Source: Sclerotinia nivalis
Lineage: Eukaryota > Ascomycota > Leotiomycetes > Helotiales > Sclerotiniaceae
Assembly (NCBI GenBank): GCA_029531795.1
Contig: JAPEIS010000025.1
Location: 1 to 57,225, forward strand
DNA length: 57,225 bases
Reading direction: 5' to 3'
Below, piece by piece: positions 30,997-44,448 of this stretch. Made by a program: the position numbers and the translations under genes. Position 1 is the stretch's first letter. Each line of letters starts with the position of its first letter. The notes below the pieces were generated by a model. That model saw nothing but the letters and a program-made list of their open reading frames with translations. It searched no databases and was not told where the DNA came from.

Positions 30997-32955
30997 TTGC
31001 CTAACCAATCTATTGTAAGGGAAACCTTATCTGAGATTAGGATAAATTAAAGAAGTAGGTAACTCTATTAGAAAAGGGTACCCCCAGTCTCGTTGTTAAT
31101 TTTACTGGAGGATCTCCAAAGAGAAAGGGTCTCCAATTTTCGTTTATCTAATAAAGCATCTTTAAATTAACCAAGGGCCACTTCGTCCGCCCCTGTCTCT
31201 TGTCTTTCGTCATAAGTACCGTAGTTGTTAACACTAAACTCGTTCAAATATACCATCTTAGCGACATCTAGGACCTTTCAACTAAGGATGGCGAGTATTG
31301 TATACTCCTTTGTAAAGCTCGATATTTGCCAGTACAGATGTGTGACCATAAAGTGGCTGTTTAGATCACACAAATAGGTACATGGGCTAACAACCCTTAC
31401 TTACTTATGGTATAGGTTTCTGGCCTGCTCCATAAAGCTCTAACCCACTCTTTTCATGTGGTTTTACAAAAATTAAAATAAGGTAGAAGCCCCGCCTCTT
31501 TCTACCGATAACTCCACGAATCACTACTTCAGACAGCCTTGTTTACAAGGCCATAAAATGGTTGATGACGGAAAACACTACCAATTTACTATTACATAAA
31601 GGTCGAATAAATCCGCGTTAGGTTCCAGCTAACATAGTGGCTAACGTTATTAGTTAAAGGTAAAAGCTTAATCTTAACTATTAGGTCAAGCTATTACCAA
31701 TTTTCTTTCCCCGTTCTGATATAAAATTCAGTTCTTTATATCATTGACAAAACAGCCGATGGCATACAAAAATCCTAGTATCTAATAGAATTTATGTACC
31801 CCCACTCCTATCTTCCAGTTATTTCGCTTACATCTCGTGTTGTGTTATATTTCTTTTAATTATGTTTAGAGCTTATTACAATAGATCTTTTGTACAATGC
31901 AGAGTTTGTTTTGTCGTTAGACGCCCAAAGGAAATAAAAATAACCCAAAGCTCTTGCCCTCCGGTGAAGAGGTTTAAAGACTCATCTACGGATAACTTCA
32001 GCTTGTAAATACCTCCAAACGAAGAAAGAAAAAGACATCTAAAAATTCTCAATTAAAGCAAGAGACCCTACCAAGGTCTAATACAGTGCATCCATCTAGA
32101 AATGTGGCGGGGCCCATAACTAGGTTTCAACAAAGTAATCATTAAAAGAGAAATCCTAAAAAATTCTTTAACCGGTACAAACAAGCCTAGGCAAACCGAC
32201 CAAGACCCTTAAGGGAGATTAGGCAGAAGGCTACAAATATGCGCCTAAAACAAAACAAATCTGCACTCCCAATAGAAAGGCTTCTTAAAACTATTATCGA
32301 AACTGGCAATAAAGTCCAGCATGACCTTAACATAAGGCTCTATTTAAATTAGACAAAGATCTCCAGATAACTTAACACATATCTAAGAACTAAGACTCCA
32401 AATAATAGGGGAAAAGAAGATGTTCCTTTTTTCTTAGGAGACAAACGATCAAAACTATATCGATTATTTTGATATAAAACTATAGGCTACTCCGCTCAAA
32501 CGTTGCTATCTAAAGATCTAGTATAATCTTGTAATAAGAGTACGCTAAGGATGAGGATAACTAGAGACGATACTATTTGCCTCTAGTTATAAAGAGCAGT
32601 CTTAAGACGAGGATTTTCTGAAGTCGAATCAGAGGCGAATACCAATTGAAATAAAATCCCAAAGGTATAAGGTATGGCCGTCATACTTAAATCCATAAAC
32701 AACACCTAAGAGTTGTGGTAAGAGAAAAACAAATCTGCTTACTAATAAAACCTGGCGGTGGCGAATCCTGCTTGCCCCCATAAAGGAGTAGCTTTCTGCC
32801 GTGCCTGTTAGGCAAAAGCATCGACCGTAAGCAGAAGGATTTGCAATGAGAAATAAGCCCAAATACCTCTCGTTGTTAAAAGATTTCGTCCGAGTGTTAA
32901 AATGTGTAAAAATATTTTAACTAGTCTTAGATGTGTCAACGAAATCAAAAATTAG
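30997..32955 (-). rRNA. rns: SSU rRNA copy 8
   Basis: As 4172-6129. The hotspot near 31954-31963 reads ttgccctccgg. Confidence 0.82.
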
Positions 32956-34322
32956 TTAAATCCCTCGCCCCTTCGCCCCTCGGATTGGGGGAGGAGTTCT
33001 CCTCCTCCCCTCCGGGTGTCGCGTTACCTAAATTAAATTCCCGCAGGGACCTGCCCTCCTGTCGCGTATCCTGGGCCCGGGGTGTAGCCCCGGGATCCTG
33101 CCTTTTCACGTGCGTCTCCTGCCCTCCTGTCGCCCCTTCGCCCCTCGGGTTCTGGTAAGGGAATAAGCTCTCCTTATTCCCCTACCCCAAAGGGGAGGGT
33201 GTCCTGCCGTTTCCTAGCCCTCCTGTCGCGTTACCTCGCCCCTCGGGGGTACCTGCCCTCCCTCGCCCCTCCGGATTATAAGAAATAGGTGGTATTATCT
33301 AATGTATTTATAATACGAATCTCCCTCCCAAGGGGGGAGGGCCGGGGAGGGGGTAAGAAAAAATACTCGATATCTTCAAATTCCCACCACAAACGATGTC
33401 CTTATGTCCAATTAAAAATAGTTAGTGGTGGGAATATAGTCGCGTTAGCTAAATTACTTCAAAAAGATAATAGCCTCGTGGCGTAGCCACGGGGTAATAA
33501 AAGTTAAATTAGTACGTGTACAAAAGCTCTAGGTATTACGCCTAGGGTCGCGTTCCCTCGCCCCTTATCCTCCGGATTAGGAAGTGTTAATACAACTACA
33601 AGTTTCTAACGTGTCAACTTTTGTTAGGTTCCCTCCCCTGGAGGGGAGGGTTAGGGAGGGGGGGGATGTAAAATAAGAAATTTCAAAGAATAATTAAATT
33701 ACGTATTAAATTGTTCCGGGGAGGAGTTCTCCTCCTCCCCTCCGTAAAATAAACTAGTACGAGCCCTCAAAGTTATTGTATTACGTCAGGTGTTCGTTGG
33801 GGAGGAGTTCTCCTCCGCCCCTCCGAAAATATTGAATAAACTACAACCTAAATAAAAAGTTAAGATAATACGCCTGTGTTCGGGGAGGAGTTCTCCTCCT
33901 CCCCTCCGGTGTCGCGTTTCCTGTAAAGATAAGTAGCGTTACCTAAATTTCTAGTCTTTATTAAGGAAACGCGACTAAAGTTATTAACTACAAAAACTAA
34001 GTGTAGTACCCTACGGGTAAAAGTGTCATGATACCTAATTGTAGTACCCGCAGGGACCTGCCTCGGGGAGGAGTTCTCCTCCTCCCCTCCGGAAGTTAAA
34101 CTAGTACGAAAACAAAAGTTATTATAATACGCCTCGTGGCTACGCCACGGGGCAAGACTGATACGTGAACTCTAGTTTAGGTATTGTCCCGGGGGGAGGG
34201 TAAGGGGGGGGGAAGGCTTTCCCCCTCCCTGAGGAAAAATCTAATAGTATATTTAGTGTAAAAGTTTGTCGCGTTCCCTCGCCCCCTCGCCCTTTGCTCT
34301 TTCCCGGTAGCACAAAGGGAGT

Positions 34323-34395
34323 AGAGATATGTAGGAATCGAACCTAAAAAAAATGATCTGCAATCAATCAGTAAAACCATTTACTCTCATATCCC
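34323..34395 (-). tRNA. trnC(gca): tRNA-Cys(GCA), copy 8
   Basis: Unchanged. The flanking string switches here to gttccctcgcc, typical of units 8-13. Confidence 0.9.
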
Positions 34396-34952
34396 ACAAA
34401 GCCATACAAAAGCTAGAAATAAAAAGGGATAAATAGTGAAACCAAGGTAAAATCACCTCAAAAAGTGTCGCGTTTCCTCGCCCCTCGGTGCCTGCGAGTC
34501 TAGCCTTAGCCGGGTGTAAAAATAAATCTAATTATAAAAAGCTAAATTAATCAAAAATATAAGGCTAAGGGCTAGGCGAGAAAGTAAAAATAAATAAACT
34601 ATATTCCCGCAGGGAGCCTGCCTCGGGGAGTGGGGGAAAGCTAAAAAGAAGTCAAAGTCTATTACGTGTAAAATACAGTGGCTAATGCTCGCTTTCCCCC
34701 TCCCCAGGAAAATAAAAGCTAAATAATTTAATGTGAAAAAAACTATTTAATAGCCTCGTGGCTACGCCACGGGGGAAAGAAGACTAAAACGTGTATAAAG
34801 TATTAGGAGTTACGCCAGGGGAGGGTTAGGGAGGGGAAGGCTATCCCCTCCCTCTTCCCCGGAGGGGATTGGTAAAAAATAAAGAAGATTTCAGGACTCG
34901 ATCCTGAAATAACAAAATGGAAAAAGTTTACCCAAAAATAAAGGTAAAAAAA

Positions 34953-35024
34953 TGGAGACATCAGGACTCGATCCTGAAATAACGATATGCAAAATCGTAG
35001 TTTTACCAGTTAAACTATGTCCCC
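34953..35024 (-). tRNA. trnA(ugc): tRNA-Ala(UGC), copy 8
   Basis: Unchanged relative to 3642-3713. Confidence 0.96.
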
Positions 35025-35340
35025 TTTGTTTTCTAGTGAAAGATATCTAAAATAATCTAAAACAGGTAAAACGAAGTAAAAATAAAAAGAAATCTCCCTC
35101 GCCCCTTCGCCCCTCCGGAAATAAAAGTAAAACAATAACGTGAACAAAAAGTTATTATAATACGCCTCCGGGGGGGGGAGGGTATGGGAGGGGGGAAAGC
35201 TCAAAAAGGAATCAAAGTGTAAAACGTAAAAAATCTAGTGGCGTTACCTTGCTTTCCCCCTTCCCAGGGAGAAAAAAAAAGATTGAAAAACTAATGATAT
35301 TTAGACTAAAAATAAAAAATATAAGTTAAATAAAACATAT

Positions 35341-35427
35341 TAGAGGTAGTAGGAGTCGCACCTACAGAAAAGTAAACATCTAATGCCCCGCCTCAATAGA
35401 TGTAAGTTTCTTTCACTCGAAACCTCT
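35341..35427 (-). tRNA. trnS(uga): tRNA-Ser(UGA)-like, copy 8
   Basis: Unchanged relative to 4028-4114. Confidence 0.68.
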
Positions 35428-35484
35428 TTGGTGCTATATAGTATTATAGCACTTTATAGCAAAGATAAAAATATTGAATGCCAA

Positions 35485-37444
35485 TTGCCTAACCAATCTA
35501 TTGTAAGGAAACCTTATCTGAGATTAGGATAAATTAAAGAAGTAGGTAACTCTATTAGAAAAGGGTACCCCCAGTCTCGTTGTTAATTTTACTGGAGGAT
35601 CTCCAAAGAGAAAGGGTCTCCAATTTTCGTTTATCTAATAAAGCATCTTTAAATTAACCAAGGGCCACTTCGTCCGCCCCTGTCTCTTGTCTTTCGTCAT
35701 AAGTACCGTAGTTGTTAACACTAAACTCGTTCAAATATACCATCTTAGCGACATCTAGGACCTTTCAACTAAGGATGGCGAGTATTGTATACTCCTTTGT
35801 AAAGCTCGATATTTGCCAGTACAGATGTGTGACCATAAAGTGGCTGTTTAGATCACACAAATAGGTACATGGGCTAACAACCCTTACTTACTTATGGTAT
35901 AGGTTTCTGGCCTGCTCCATAAAGCTCTAACCCACTCTTTTCATGTGGTTTTACAAAAATTAAAATAAGGTAGAAGCCCCGCCTCTTTCTACCGATAACT
36001 CCACGAATCACTACTTCAGACAGCCTTGTTTACAAGGCCATAAAATGGTTGATGACGGAAAACACTACCAATTTACTATTACATAAAGGTCGAATAAATC
36101 CGCGTTAGGTTCCAGCTAACATAGTGGCTAACGTTATTAGTTAAAGGTAAAAGCTTAATCTTAACTATTAGGTCAAGCTATTACCAATTTTCTTTCCCCG
36201 TTCTGATATAAAATTCAGTTCTTTATATCATTGACAAAACAGCCGATGGCATACAAAAATCCTAGTATCTAATAGAATTTATGTACCCCCACTCCTATCT
36301 TCCAGTTATTTCGCTTACATCTCGTGTTGTGTTATATTTCTTTTAATTATGTTTAGAGCTTATTACAATAGATCTTTTGTACAATGCAGAGTTTGTTTTG
36401 TCGTTAGACGCCCAAAGGAAATAAAAATAACCCAAAGCTCTTTCCCCCCCCGGTGAAGAGGTTTAAAGACTCATCTACGGATAACTTCAGCTTGTAAATA
36501 CCTCCAAACGAAGAAAGAAAAAGACATCTAAAAATTCTCAATTAAAGCAAGAGACCCTACCAAGGTCTAATACAGTGCATCCATCTAGAAATGTGGCGGG
36601 GCCCATAACTAGGTTTCAACAAAGTAATCATTAAAAGAGAAATCCTAAAAAATTCTTTAACCGGTACAAACAAGCCTAGGCAAACCGACCAAGACCCTTA
36701 AGGGAGATTAGGCAGAAGGCTACAAATATGCGCCTAAAACAAAACAAATCTGCACTCCCAATAGAAAGGCTTCTTAAAACTATTATCGAAACTGGCAATA
36801 AAGTCCAGCATGACCTTAACATAAGGCTCTATTTAAATTAGACAAAGATCTCCAGATAACTTAACACATATCTAAGAACTAAGACTCCAAATAATAGGGG
36901 AAAAGAAGATGTTCCTTTTTTCTTAGGAGACAAACGATCAAAACTATATCGATTATTTTGATATAAAACTATAGGCTACTCCGCTCAAACGTTGCTATCT
37001 AAAGATCTAGTATAATCTTGTAATAAGAGTACGCTAAGGATGAGGATAACTAGAGACGATACTATTTGCCTCTAGTTATAAAGAGCAGTCTTAAGACGAG
37101 GATTTTCTGAAGTCGAATCAGAGGCGAATACCAATTGAAATAAAATCCCAAAGGTATAAGGTATGGCCGTCATACTTAAATCCATAAACAACACCTAAGA
37201 GTTGTGGTAAGAGAAAAACAAATCTGCTTACTAATAAAACCTGGCGGTGGCGAATCCTGCTTGCCCCCATAAAGGAGTAGCTTTCTGCCGTGCCTGTTAG
37301 GCAAAAGCATCGACCGTAAGCAGAAGGATTTGCAATGAGAAATAAGCCCAAATACCTCTCGTTGTTAAAAGATTTCGTCCGAGTGTTAAAATGTGTAAAA
37401 ATATTTTAACTAGTCTTAGATGTGTCAACGAAATCAAAAATTAG
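35485..37444 (-). rRNA. rns: SSU rRNA copy 9
   Basis: As 4172-6129, but one G is missing near the 3' end (gtaaggaaacc). The hotspot near 36441-36452 has the longest C run (8 C). Confidence 0.82.
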
Positions 37445-38808
37445 TTAAATCCCTCGCCCCTTCGCCCCTCGGATTGGGGGAGGAGTTCTCCTCCTCCCCT
37501 CCGGGTGTCGCGTTACCTAAATTAAATTCCCGCAGGGACCTGCCCTCCTGTCGCGTATCCTGGGCCCGGGGTGTAGCCCCGGGGATCCTGCCTTTTCACG
37601 TGCGTCTCCTGCCCTCCTGTCGCCCCTTCGCCCCTCGGGTTCTGGTAAGGGAATAAGCTCTCCTTATTCCCCTACCCCAAAGGGGGAGGGTGTCCTGCCG
37701 TTTCCTAGCCCTCCTGTCGCGTTACCTCGCCCCTCGGGGGTACCTGCCCTCCCTCGCCCCTCCGGATTATAAGAAATAGGTGGTATTATCTAATGTATTT
37801 ATAATACGAAACTCCCTCCCAGGGGGAGGGCCGGGGAAGGGGGTAAGAAAAAATACTCGATATCTTCAAATTCCCACCACAAACGATGTCCTTATGTCCA
37901 ATTAAAAATAGTTAGTGGTGGGAATATAGTCGCGTTAGCTAAATTACTTCAAAAAGATAATAGCCTCGTGGCGTAGCCACGGGTAATAAAAGTTAAATTA
38001 GTACGTGTACAAAAGCTCTAGGTATTACGCCTAGGGTCGCGTTCCCTCGCCCCTTATCCTCCGGATTAGGAAGTGTTAATACAACTACAAGTTTCTAACG
38101 TGTCAACTTTTGTTAGGTTCCCTCCCCTGGAGGAGGGTTAGGGAGGGGGATGTAAAATAAGAAATTTCAAAGAATAATTAAATTACGTATTAAATTGTTC
38201 CGGGGAGGAGTTCTCCTCCTCCCCTCCGTAAAATAAACTAGTACGAGCCCTCAAAGTTATTGTATTACGTCAGGTGTTCGTTGGGGAGGAGTTCTCCTCC
38301 GCCCCTCCGAAAATATTGAATAAACTACAACCTAAATAAAAAGTTAAGATAATACGCCTGTGTTCGGGGAGGAGTTCTCCTCCTCCCCTCCGGTGTCGCG
38401 TTTCCTGTAAAGATAAGTAGCGTTACCTAAATTTCTAGTCTTTATTAAGGAAACGCGACTAAAGTTATTAACTACAAAAACTAAGTGTAGTACCCTACGG
38501 GTAAAAGTGTCATGATACCTAATTGTAGTACCCGCAGGGACCTGCCTCGGGGAGGAGTTCTCCTCCTCCCCTCCGGAAGTTAAACTAGTACGAAAACAAA
38601 AGTTATTATAATACGCCTCGTGGCTACGCCACGAGGCAAGACTGATACGTGAACTCTAGTTTAGGTATTGTCCCGGGGGGAGGGTAAGGGAGGGGGGAAG
38701 GCTTTCCCCCTCCCTGAGAGAAAAATCTAATAGTATATTTAGTGTAAAAGTTTGTCGCGTTCCCTCGCCCCCTCGCCCTTTGCTCTTTCCCGGTAGCACA
38801 AAGGGAGT

Positions 38809-38881
38809 AGAGATATGTAGGAATCGAACCTAAAAAAAATGATCTGCAATCAATCAGTAAAACCATTTACTCTCATATCCC
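38809..38881 (-). tRNA. trnC(gca): tRNA-Cys(GCA), copy 9
   Basis: Unchanged relative to 3023-3095. Confidence 0.9.
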
Positions 38882-39437
38882 ACAAAGCCATACAAAAGCT
38901 AGAAATAAAAAGGGATAAATAGTGAAACCAAGGTAAAATCACCTCAAAAAGTGTCGCGTTTCCTCGCCCCTCGGTGCCTGCGAGTCTAGCCTTAGCCGGG
39001 TGTAAAAATAAATCTAATTATAAAAAGCTAAATTAATCAAAAATATAAGGCTAAGGGCTAGGCGAGAAAGTAAAAATAAATAAACTATATTCCCGCAGGG
39101 AGCCTGCCTCGGGGAGTGGGGGAAAGCTAAAAAGAAGTCAAAGTCTATTACGTGTAAAATACAGTGGCTAATGCTCGCTTTCCCCCTCCCCAGGAAAATA
39201 AAAGCTAAATAATTTAATGTGAAAAAAACTATTTAATAGCCTCGTGGCTACGCCACGACGGGAGAAGACTAAAACGTGTATAAAGTATTAGGAGTTACGC
39301 CAGGGGAGGGTTAGGGAGGGGAAGGCTATCCCCTCCCTCTTCCCCGGAGGGGATTGGTAAAAAATAAAGAAGATTTCAGGACTCGATCCTGAAATAACAA
39401 AATGGAAAAAGTTTACCCAAAAATAAAGGTAAAAAAA

Positions 39438-39509
39438 TGGAGACATCAGGACTCGATCCTGAAATAACGATATGCAAAATCGTAGTTTTACCAGTTAAAC
39501 TATGTCCCC
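39438..39509 (-). tRNA. trnA(ugc): tRNA-Ala(UGC), copy 9
   Basis: Unchanged relative to 3642-3713. Confidence 0.96.
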
Positions 39510-39819
39510 TTTGTTTTCTAGTGAAAGATATCTAAAATAATCTAAAACAGGTAAAACGAAGTAAAAATAAAAAGAAATCTCCCTCGCCCCTTCGCCCCTC
39601 CGGAAATAAAAGTAAAACAATAACGTGAACAAAAAGTTATTATAATACGCCTCCGGGGGGGGGGAGGGGGGGGGGAAAGCTCAAAAAGAATCAAAGTGTA
39701 AAACGTAAAAAATCTAGTGGCGTTACCTTGCTTTCCCCCTTCCCAGGGAGAAAAAAAAAGATTGAAAAACTAATGATATTTAGACTAAAAATAAAAAATA
39801 TAAGTTAAATAAAACATAT

Positions 39820-39906
39820 TAGAGGTAGTAGGAGTCGCACCTACAGAAAAGTAAACATCTAATGCCCCGCCTCAATAGATGTAAGTTTCTTTCACTCGAA
39901 ACCTCT
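39820..39906 (-). tRNA. trnS(uga): tRNA-Ser(UGA)-like, copy 9
   Basis: Unchanged relative to 4028-4114. Confidence 0.68.
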
Positions 39907-39963
39907 TTGGTGCTATATAGTATTATAGCACTTTATAGCAAAGATAAAAATATTGAATGCCAA

Positions 39964-41921
39964 TTGCCTAACCAATCTATTGTAAGGAAACCTTATCTGA
40001 GATTAGGATAAATTAAAGAAGTAGGTAACTCTATTAGAAAAGGGTACCCCCAGTCTCGTTGTTAATTTTACTGGAGGATCTCCAAAGAGAAAGGGTCTCC
40101 AATTTTCGTTTATCTAATAAAGCATCTTTAAATTAACCAAGGGCCACTTCGTCCGCCCCTGTCTCTTGTCTTTCGTCATAAGTACCGTAGTTGTTAACAC
40201 TAAACTCGTTCAAATATACCATCTTAGCGACATCTAGGACCTTTCAACTAAGGATGGCGAGTATTGTATACTCCTTTGTAAAGCTCGATATTTGCCAGTA
40301 CAGATGTGTGACCATAAAGTGGCTGTTTAGATCACACAAATAGGTACATGGGCTAACAACCCTTACTTACTTATGGTATAGGTTTCTGGCCTGCTCCATA
40401 AAGCTCTAACCCACTCTTTTCATGTGGTTTTACAAAAATTAAAATAAGGTAGAAGCCCCGCCTCTTTCTACCGATAACTCCACGAATCACTACTTCAGAC
40501 AGCCTTGTTTACAAGGCCATAAAATGGTTGATGACGGAAAACACTACCAATTTACTATTACATAAAGGTCGAATAAATCCGCGTTAGGTTCCAGCTAACA
40601 TAGTGGCTAACGTTATTAGTTAAAGGTAAAAGCTTAATCTTAACTATTAGGTCAAGCTATTACCAATTTTCTTTCCCCGTTCTGATATAAAATTCAGTTC
40701 TTTATATCATTGACAAAACAGCCGATGGCATACAAAAATCCTAGTATCTAATAGAATTTATGTACCCCCACTCCTATCTTCCAGTTATTTCGCTTACATC
40801 TCGTGTTGTGTTATATTTCTTTTAATTATGTTTAGAGCTTATTACAATAGATCTTTTGTACAATGCAGAGTTTGTTTTGTCGTTAGACGCCCAAAGGAAA
40901 TAAAAATAACCCAAAGCTCTTTCCCCCCGGTGAAGAGGTTTAAAGACTCATCTACGGATAACTTCAGCTTGTAAATACCTCCAAACGAAGAAAGAAAAAG
41001 ACATCTAAAAATTCTCAATTAAAGCAAGAGACCCTACCAAGGTCTAATACAGTGCATCCATCTAGAAATGTGGCGGGGCCCATAACTAGGTTTCAACAAA
41101 GTAATCATTAAAAGAGAAATCCTAAAAAATTCTTTAACCGGTACAAACAAGCCTAGGCAAACCGACCAAGACCCTTAAGGGAGATTAGGCAGAAGGCTAC
41201 AAATATGCGCCTAAAACAAAACAAATCTGCACTCCCAATAGAAAGGCTTCTTAAAACTATTATCGAAACTGGCAATAAAGTCCAGCATGACCTTAACATA
41301 AGGCTCTATTTAAATTAGACAAAGATCTCCAGATAACTTAACACATATCTAAGAACTAAGACTCCAAATAATAGGGGAAAAGAAGATGTTCCTTTTTTCT
41401 TAGGAGACAAACGATCAAAACTATATCGATTATTTTGATATAAAACTATAGGCTACTCCGCTCAAACGTTGCTATCTAAAGATCTAGTATAATCTTGTAA
41501 TAAGAGTACGCTAAGGATGAGGATAACTAGAGACGATACTATTTGCCTCTAGTTATAAAGAGCAGTCTTAAGACGAGGATTTTCTGAAGTCGAATCAGAG
41601 GCGAATACCAATTGAAATAAAATCCCAAAGGTATAAGGTATGGCCGTCATACTTAAATCCATAAACAACACCTAAGAGTTGTGGTAAGAGAAAAACAAAT
41701 CTGCTTACTAATAAAACCTGGCGGTGGCGAATCCTGCTTGCCCCCATAAAGGAGTAGCTTTCTGCCGTGCCTGTTAGGCAAAAGCATCGACCGTAAGCAG
41801 AAGGATTTGCAATGAGAAATAAGCCCAAATACCTCTCGTTGTTAAAAGATTTCGTCCGAGTGTTAAAATGTGTAAAAATATTTTAACTAGTCTTAGATGT
41901 GTCAACGAAATCAAAAATTAG
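39964..41921 (-). rRNA. rns: SSU rRNA copy 10
   Basis: As 4172-6129, with the same missing G near the 3' end as copy 9. The hotspot near 40920-40930 has 6 C. Confidence 0.82.
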
Positions 41922-43289
41922 TTAAATCCCTCGCCCCTTCGCCCCTCGGATTGGGGGAGGAGTTCTCCTCCTCCCCTCCGGGTGTCGCGTTACCTAAATT
42001 AAATTCCCGCAGGGACCTGCCCTCCTGTCGCGTATCCTGGGCCCGGGGTGTAGCCCCGGGATCCTGCCTTTTCACGTGCGTCTCCTGCCCTCCTGTCGCC
42101 CCTTCGCCCCTCGGGTTCTGGTAAGGGAATAAGCTCTCCTTATTCCCCTACCCCAAAGGGGAGGGTGTCCTGCCGTTTCCTAGCCCTCCTGTCGCGTTAC
42201 CTCGCCCCTCGGGGGTACCTGCCCTCCCTCGCCCCTCCGGATTATAAGAAATAGGTGGTATTATCTAATGTATTTATAATACGAATCTCCCTCCCCAGGG
42301 GGGAGGGCCGGGGAAGGGGGTAAGAAAAATACTCGATATCTTCAAATTCCCACCACAAACGATGTCCTTATGTCCAATTAAAAATAGTTAGTGGTGGGAA
42401 TATAGTCGCGTTAGCTAAATTACTTCAAAAAGATAATAGCCTCGTGGCGTAGCCACAGGTAATAAAAGTTAAATTAGTACGTGTACAAAAGCTCTAGGTA
42501 TTACGCCTAGGGTCGCGTTCCCTCGCCCCTTATCCTCCGGATTAGGAAGTGTTAATACAACTACAAGTTTCTAACGTGTCAACTTTTGTTAGGTTCCCTC
42601 CCCTGGTGGAGGGGGTTAGGGAGGGAGGGGATGTAAAATAAGAAATTTCAAAGAATAATTAAATTACGTATTAAATTGTTCCGGGGAGGAGTTCTCCTCC
42701 TCCCCTCCGTAAAATAAACTAGTACGAGCCCTCAAAGTTATTGTATTACGTCAGGTGTTCGTTGGGGAGGAGTTCTCCTCCGCCCCTCCGAAAATATTGA
42801 ATAAACTACAACCTAAATAAAAAGTTAAGATAATACGCCTGTGTTCGGGGAGGAGTTCTCCTCCTCCCCTCCGGTGTCGCGTTTCCTGTAAAGATAAGTA
42901 GCGTTACCTAAATTTCTAGTCTTTATTAAGGAAACGCGACTAAAGTTATTAACTACAAAAACTAAGTGTAGTACCCTACGGGTAAAAGTGTCATGATACC
43001 TAATTGTAGTACCCGCAGGGACCTGCCTCGGGGAGGAGTTCTCCTCCTCCCCTCCGGAAGTTAAACTAGTACGAAAACAAAAGTTATTATAATACGCCTC
43101 GTGGCTACGCCACGGGGCAAGACTGATACGTGAACTCTAGTTTAGGTATTGTCCCGGGGGGAGGGTAAGGGAGGGGGGAAGGCTTTCCCCCTCCCTGAGA
43201 GAAAAATCTAATAGTATATTTAGTGTAAAAGTTTGTCGCGTTCCCTCGCCCCCTCGCCCTTTGCTCTTTCCCGGTAGCACAAAGGGAGT

Positions 43290-43362
43290 AGAGATATGTA
43301 GGAATCGAACCTAAAAAAAATGATCTGCAATCAATCAGTAAAACCATTTACTCTCATATCCC
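43290..43362 (-). tRNA. trnC(gca): tRNA-Cys(GCA), copy 10
   Basis: Unchanged relative to 3023-3095. Confidence 0.9.
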
Positions 43363-43917
43363 ACAAAGCCATACAAAAGCTAGAAATAAAAAGGGATAAA
43401 TAGTGAAACCAAGGTAAAATCACCTCAAAAAGTGTCGCGTTTCCTCGCCCCTCGGTGCCTGCGAGTCTAGCCTTAGCCGGGTGTAAAAATAAATCTAATT
43501 ATAAAAAGCTAAATTAATCAAAAATATAAGGCTAAGGGCTAGGCGAGAAAGTAAAAATAAATAAACTATATTCCCGCAGGGAGCCTGCCTCGGGGAGTGG
43601 GGGAAAGCTAAAAAGAAGTCAAAGTCTATTACGTGTAAAATACAGTGGCTAATGCTCGCTTTCCCCCTCCCCAGGAAAATAAAAGCTAAATAATTTAATG
43701 TGAAAAAAACTATTTAATAGCCTCGTGGCTACGCCACCAGGAAGAAGACTAAAACGTGTATAAAGTATTAGGAGTTACGCCAGGGGAGGGTTAGGGAGGG
43801 GAAGGCTATCCCCTCCCTCTTCCCCGGAGGGGATTGGTAAAAAATAAAGAAGATTTCAGGACTCGATCCTGAAATAACAAAATGGAAAAAGTTTACCCAA
43901 AAATAAAGGTAAAAAAA

Positions 43918-43989
43918 TGGAGACATCAGGACTCGATCCTGAAATAACGATATGCAAAATCGTAGTTTTACCAGTTAAACTATGTCCCC
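43918..43989 (-). tRNA. trnA(ugc): tRNA-Ala(UGC), copy 10
   Basis: Unchanged relative to 3642-3713. Confidence 0.96.
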
Positions 43990-44304
43990 TTTGTTTTCTA
44001 GTGAAAGATATCTAAAATAATCTAAAACAGGTAAAACGAAGTAAAAATAAAAAGAAATCTCCCTCGCCCCTTCGCCCCTCCGGAAATAAAAGTAAAACAA
44101 TAACGTGAACAAAAAGTTATTATAATACGCCTCCGCGGGGGGGCGAGGGTATGGGAGGGGAAAGCTCAAAAAGAATCAAAGTGTAAAACGTAAAAAATCT
44201 AGTGGCGTTACCTTGCTTTCCCCCTTCCCAGGGAGAAAAAAAAAGATTGAAAAACTAATGATATTTAGACTAAAAATAAAAAATATAAGTTAAATAAAAC
44301 ATAT

Positions 44305-44391
44305 TAGAGGTAGTAGGAGTCGCACCTACAGAAAAGTAAACATCTAATGCCCCGCCTCAATAGATGTAAGTTTCTTTCACTCGAAACCTCT
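44305..44391 (-). tRNA. trnS(uga): tRNA-Ser(UGA)-like, copy 10
   Basis: Unchanged relative to 4028-4114. Confidence 0.68.
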
Positions 44392-44448
44392 TTGGTGCTA
44401 TATAGTATTATAGCACTTTATAGCAAAGATAAAAATATTGAATGCCAA

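Larger units (their letters stand above)
26825..31300. repeat. Repeat unit 7 (4476 bp)
   Basis: Last unit of the 2-7 variant tract (gcaggggcctgcc near 30132, gttcctcgcccc before trnC). The C-run hotspot in its SSU reads cccaccggg near 27481. Confidence 0.95.
31301..35787. repeat. Repeat unit 8 (4487 bp)
   Basis: First unit of the 8-13 tract: gcagggagcctgcc near 34609 and gttccctcgcc before trnC. Its SSU hotspot reads ttgccctccgg (near 31955). Cruciform right arms have drifted (cacggggc near 34146, cacgggggaaag near 34768). One G is missing in the rRNA 3' region (gtaaggaaacc near 35504). Confidence 0.95.
35788..40266. repeat. Repeat unit 9 (4479 bp)
   Basis: It shares the gtaaggaaacc variant with unit 8 (near 39983). 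Cruciform right arm altered to cacgacgggag near 39253; gaaactccctccc at about 37808; the G cluster near 39654-39676 has lost its interrupting TAT. Confidence 0.95.
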
